Positions 58,982-64,000 of a stretch of DNA of 64,000 nucleotides are shown piece by piece. The notes beneath the pieces were generated by a model. The model was not told where the DNA came from and searched no databases. It was given only the letters and a program-made list of their open reading frames with translations. Location: the NCBI GenBank assembly GCA_025618425.1, contig CM046846.1, positions 4,164,114 through 4,228,113 on the forward strand, given 5' to 3'. How positions within the stretch are numbered: position 1 is the first letter of the stretch; every line of letters begins with the position of its first letter. Made by a program: the position numbers and the translations under genes. This stretch comes from Heliocidaris tuberculata (taxonomy: Eukaryota > Echinodermata > Echinoidea > Camarodonta > Echinometridae).

Positions 58982-60120
58982 AAAAAGAACAAAACAAAAC
59001 AAAAAACAAAGAAACCGCACACACAATTACAACAACAACAAACAAAACAAAACAAAACAAAATGTCAACAAAAAAAAAACTAGAAAAAAAAACTAAAAAA
59101 TGGAATTACATATATACGGGATTTCCCTTAAAAAACAAAAACACCTTATAAAACACAACACCAAGCATTTAATATTGAAGTGAAGGAAATCCATACATCT
59201 AATCTATAACAAGTTCTTGGAAGACGACTATCCTTTAGATTCCCTTGTTTTTTTGAAAGCCAGAACATCCGGGTTATTAAAGTCGAATATCTGAAAATGA
59301 TTTATGCAAACTGTTATCAAATTAATTAGATTCTATCCGGTTCCTTCTAGAGTGCCGAAATCTATTGAAGCAGATAAAACCGTACAAATACAAAAGCAGC
59401 AATTAAGTAATATCATCGATTGACCTCAATGAATATATTGTGCTGAATGTAATATGCATTTATGTCCATTCAACGTATCACTTGGACCCATACTTGCATG
59501 TCTGAATTCAAGACTAAAAGATGGCATCTTCCAGATTCGTCTGGCCTACTGGCCTTGTGTAAGTGCACTAGACGTTGATAACATACATGTACAAAGCAGC
59601 GAAAGTCCGAGTCAGCAAATTCTCCTACATGATCTTCTCAACAGCTGCTGAATGTACCAAATACACAGAATATTTCTTGTTGGGCAACATCAATTGTTGT
59701 TAGCAATATACAGAGAAAATTTTAGCTCTCGTACACAAAGCTTTCGTGTACTTTGATAAGTACAACCAACAACAACAACAACAGTCTCCCCCCCCCCCCT
59801 CCCCAGACCACCCTTAACAAACTGTTCATAAGTTCTTTGAAAAGTGATAACTAAATTCTGTTCTAGTTTTGTTTCATTTCACTAATTTGCATGTCCAATT
59901 ATCACATTTTAGTCCAGATGTTTGAAAATTTAACTGAATTTACTGAAAAGGGAAAGTATGGCATCAAATCGACGCACTTTGTTACAAAATATGATATATG
60001 CAAAGGAATTTCATATTTTCATTGTTGAAAACTTGAAATGTATTTCATTTGTTCTTATCCTTTCTGAATCCTGCTAGTATAATGGCATCAATGGAAGCCT
60101 ATGTGCATGTTCACTTGCTT
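56517..60120. other. Gene-free, low-complexity-rich stretch
   Basis: C-runs (57299-57314, 57397-57410, 58951-58970), poly(A) (58307-58337), an AAT-type microsatellite (58430-58630) and an A/C-rich tract (58970-59100). No supportable gene. Confidence 0.5.
58430..58630. repeat. (AAT)n microsatellite
   Basis: About 200 bp of AAT/ATA triplets with few interruptions. Confidence 0.97.
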
Positions 60121-60126
60121 TGCACC

Positions 60127-60575
60127 ATAGGTCAGGAGCCTGTCTCAAAATAGTCACCCCATTTTACCCATAAGATTTGACCCCGTAAAGTTACTTAGAC
60201 CATCTAAGTCATTGACAAAAAGGTTGTCAGCCCGACCGTAGCCGCCGGGTTTAGCCCCCAGAGCCCCCAAAAGAGACACCAAAGTCGGGTCGATTTCACC
60301 CCATCTCCCCCATGCACCAAACTTTGTCAGTAGGAAGTAGTATGACTGGACATTACAAAACACAAATAACTAACAAAAATTTCCGTCGGGATGGGGTGTC
60401 AGACAGCCCCTAAAAATTGGGGTAATTTTTTCCCCTTGAAGCCCAGAGACAAAATTTTGTCAGAAGGAAGAGTTATGATGTACATTCCAAAATATGAAAA
60501 CTGACAAAATTGTCCATCGGGAAGGGGTGTCAGACCCCCTTAAATGTAAACTCCAAAGTGCCCTTTGACAACGCT
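60127..60575 (-). repeat. Dispersed repeat, copy 2
   Basis: Reverse orientation of the 47.9 kb repeat; ends CAGGAGCCTGTC on the plus strand and CAACGCTTTT at the other side. Confidence 0.88.
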
Positions 60576-60811
60576 TTTACTGTTTTACATAATCCTGACA
60601 ATAATTTTTGGCTACTTTTGAGAAAGCAATACATTTTTCATAATTTAATAACTTATTAATCAAAAGATCAAGACCAAGTGAAACCAAACTGCACCTCAAG
60701 AAGATTATTATACTCAAAATTATGTTATGAAAATTTAAAGTGGATCGAATAAAACTCTTTTGAATTATCATAGAAGGTAAGAAAATGGTTTTTCTTTCCA
60801 TACAGAGCATT

Positions 60812-61028
60812 GGAGGGGGGGGGGCAAAGCCTTGTCAAAGGGCACTTTGGGGTTTTCATTTGAGGGGGTCTGACACCCCCTTCTCGATGGACAATTTTGT
60901 CAGTTTTTATATTGTTGGCATGTACATCCATAGCTCTTCCTTCTGACAAAATTTGGTCTCTGGGCTTCAAGGGGGTAAAATTTACCCCAATTTTTAGAGG
61001 CCGTCTGACACTCCATCCCGACGGATTT

Positions 61029-61065
<37 letters not shown>

Positions 61066-61306
61066 GTGTGTGTGTGTTATGTAATGTCCAGTCATACTAC
61101 TTCCTATTGACAAAGTTTGGTGCATGGGGGAGATGGGGTAAAATCGACCCGACTTTGGGGTCCCTTTTGGGGTATCTGGGGGCTAAACCTGGCGGCTACG
61201 GTCAGGCTGACAACCTTTTTGTCAATGACTTAGATGGTCTAAGTAACTTTACGGGGTAAACTCTTATGGGTGAAATGGGATGACTATTTCGGGACAGGCT
61301 CCCAGA
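60812..61306 (+). repeat. Dispersed repeat, copy 3, with (GT)n
   Basis: Same family as 47.9 kb, forward. A (GT)n tract (61033-61077) replaces the TATTTTGTGTTTT segment. Copies 2 and 3 form an inverted pair about 240 bp apart. Confidence 0.88.
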
Positions 61307-61309
61307 CTA

Positions 61310-64000
61310 ACCAACTCTTTATAAGGGAATTATTTGCCCTCGATGGCTTCGGAGCAGGTGCATGTCTCATTTGTTTTCTTAACAAGCTCAAATTTCCTTA
61401 GTTTGAAACTTTGAAAGAAATGACCAAGCCAAGACCTCTTTCCAACATTCTCATCTGTGATTCTTGAGTAATTCATACAACTTACAAGCAAGTGAAGCAA
61501 CCATTTCTAAATTGCAACAAATATTCTCAGCGATTTCAATTCAATGTACAACACAAAGCTGCATGATAACATATGAATTCGTCCATAAGATAATTCAAAA
61601 CTTTCGGGGTGGGGTCGCATTGTACTTGTAAGTGATTGCAGAAATGTAGATCTAGGTCTACGTCCAACTTTACATAACTATTACTAAAATGCAGGTGAAA
61701 TTATATACATGTACATCAGAATATTTTAAATATCAAAAACATCGGTACAGCAAAAATTGATATGGTGTCTTGCTCCACACAAATATTTCTCCGCTCCATG
61801 CATATATAGGCCACATGCACAACGCACTATTACAAAGCACGCACTTGATCATAACAAAAGAAATTCCCGCGCTTCGCCTTACCACAATAGTCAATCAGGG
61901 TTACACTTCCCTGAGTCAATAAAAGATACCACTCAAATACATGTATTTATTGTCCCAAGCTAGAGGGGGAAGGGCAGGGCCATACATGTAATTCTGCTGA
62001 TATACATGTAGTAATACATCTATTTCATAAAGCCAATCAAAAGTATGAGGGAGTTTAGTTGAGTTTTATTACAAAAATCATCAGTAAGTCAAGTTCTGAT
62101 TCTCGATCATGTGGTTGTCTTATTTTTCTCCATCTCCAAAGCAAGCAAATCTTATAAGTTATATCTAACGTCAGATCTACTCTAAAGAATATTTCAACAA
62201 ATACTAATTTTCATAGGGTCATCGAATGGAAATGAAGATGTGAATGTGCAGTGTGACTGTGAGACTCGACTTGATTTGAAGATGAGAAATGTTAACTCCG
62301 ATGCGTTTCTAATGTGATAAGGAATTAACAGCGCATGCTGACTGAACGTCGTGTTCACTAATATTTACAAACAATGAAAAGCACGTGGTGGAGGAGGCGA
62401 GATAATGAATGTTGATGATGCATATATATGCGCGTGGATCCGGAAGCTGCGTATCTATACCGCGTGCATGCAGCGCGCGCACCGTGTTTGTCTTTGACGT
62501 GTCATTCACATCATCATCACCATCAGTGGCCGGATTTCTTTTTGTTTTATTGTGTCCGACTGAGCCAAATTGAACTTGAAGGCTTAACTGGAATAAATGT
62601 AGTCTTTTCTAACTCCTTGTGTATGATCTGTGTATGAAATCTTCATCTAGAATATAAGTTAGTATTTATAAGCAAACCCTTCTCAGCTTCTGAATTCAAA
62701 TAGTGTAATACGGAACCGCATCTACTCATGCATGCTGTTTGTAATTGATGGACCCGAGTCATAAGTGAAAGTAAACAAACCAAAATTTACATGATGTAGA
62801 AAATACTAATAACACCACAACGATATTTGAGCACGTGCCACAACAGCAATTCCACACACATCAGCCTTATCGTAACGAATATCAAATTAATATTATATCA
62901 TTCTTAAATCCCAATTCTAACAATCATCTTGACGATGAATCATGATCAAGCCGCATGGCTCGCCAGCAAGCGCATGGGCCATGTCTGCTGGCACACAACA
63001 AACATATGATGGGCAATGATGGGGGTTGTGTGTCCGCACACTTAATAAAATGTTGTCAAGTATCATGAGTATGCCGCTGGATTTCATGAAAAACATATAT
63101 CAAATGGAACTAACCATCACGGAATTTGCCATTTATAATACATGTATTTCCTAACATAGGTTTTAAAAGATTCTTGAAATATTGCATGCAAAGTTGCTTT
63201 TCAAAATCGTCTGTCCGGGCACACAACGTGGGCCGTACAAGTGAAAATAGACACACAGAAACACCATCAACATGCTGCGCCCGTATAGAAAAACACATAA
63301 CACAACACACAACACAAGTGTCTTACCATTTCTCCCTCAACTTCGAGTTCTCCGGATGGATGGACTTCTTCCTGGTAATTCATGGCTGTGATATTTTAGT
63401 GGATATAGAATGCTACCAAATGATTTAACAAAATTGAATAGATTGGTGGAATACTATCCTGAATTTGCAGAGGAAAGCCTTCGGCTTCAATGATATATGC
63501 AGGTACGGTAGCTAGCAGGTACGGTAGCTAGAGTATAGTATAGACTTACTTGTAGTATATAGGGCGGCCGGCGCGGGCGCGCGGTACTACGTATACTACG
63601 TAGACAAATATTGAATGAATATGTGAATGAAAAGTGTCTGCCCATGCGCATTATATTACACCTTGTGCTTGTCTAGTCTGCGTCCTAGTCATAATCTTCG
63701 AGAAACTATGTCAGGCTTGTCTTTTATGTACTATCTATCAGCAAAGTCTGTATCATCATTTCATACATTGATTTTTTTGTCTGTAATTCAACTGAATTAC
63801 GGTCAGACGATGAAAATGATTTCCTGAAGTACTGTAAATGAATCTAATAGTACCGTACATTTACACCGGTATCATTACTGTTTGAGGTTTAGAATTTTAG
63901 GTTAATATCGAAGGCGCGCCTTCATTTTCATTCAACCAATTAAAAATTTGTGAGAAACGACAACAGAGAAATTATAATGCATAATAACACTATTGATCGT
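61310..64000. other. Window end without a recognised gene
   Basis: Several short frames, none with motif support. A CpG-rich patch at 63560-63600 (GGCGGCCGGCGCGGGCGCGC) stands out from the AT-rich surroundings and follows a 17 bp direct repeat (GCAGGTACGGTAGCTAG, 63499-63531). Confidence 0.45.

Noticed and set aside
59454..59651. 65-codon plus ORF
   Set aside because: Short, no motif, AT-rich chance frame.

Overview
The window looks like nuclear DNA of an invertebrate deuterostome, most likely an echinoderm and probably a sea urchin. It is AT-rich, intron-rich and full of foldback elements, SINE and LINE tails, microsatellites and G/C homopolymers. Two intronless histone genes end in the animal histone stem-loop followed by CAAGAAAGA, the purine-rich downstream element known from sea urchin histone mRNAs. 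Their head-to-head H3/H4 layout resembles sea urchin late histone pairs. The species cannot be read from the sequence alone.

The main gene is an SLC6 (sodium/chloride-coupled neurotransmitter and amino acid symporter) gene on the minus strand. Thirteen coding exons (36502 down to 15724) join with consistent phases and GT-AG sites into 624 codons covering TM1 to TM12 and the complete C-terminus. The initiator exon is not certain; a short phase-compatible candidate lies at 37772-37807. The last intron (15865-23318, about 7.5 kb) contains a complete divergent H4/H3 pair (H4 17632-17943 minus, H3 18769-19179 plus) with an 825 bp shared promoter region, so two replication-type histone genes sit inside a transporter gene.

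Layout. 1-11 kb: dense nested mobile-element debris (inverted repeats, hAT-like CAG/CTG elements, TIR elements, LINE tails). 11-15.7 kb: mostly unique AT-rich DNA downstream of the SLC6 stop codon, which may include its 3' UTR. 15.7-36.5 kb: the SLC6 gene with the histone pair and several MITE families in its introns, including three-level nested insertions. 36.5-40 kb: upstream region with low-complexity tracts. 40.2-44.4 kb: a predicted two-exon plus-strand gene (241 aa, product unrecognised) ending just before an AATAAA. 44.4-64 kb: repeats, microsatellites, a tRNA-derived SINE, and one isolated coding-like exon (51890-52134, plus) of unknown identity.

All function calls rest on reading motifs by eye; no database search was possible. 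The strongest calls are H3, H4 and the SLC6 exon chain. The two-exon orphan gene, the 51.9 kb exon and the first SLC6 exon are predictions.
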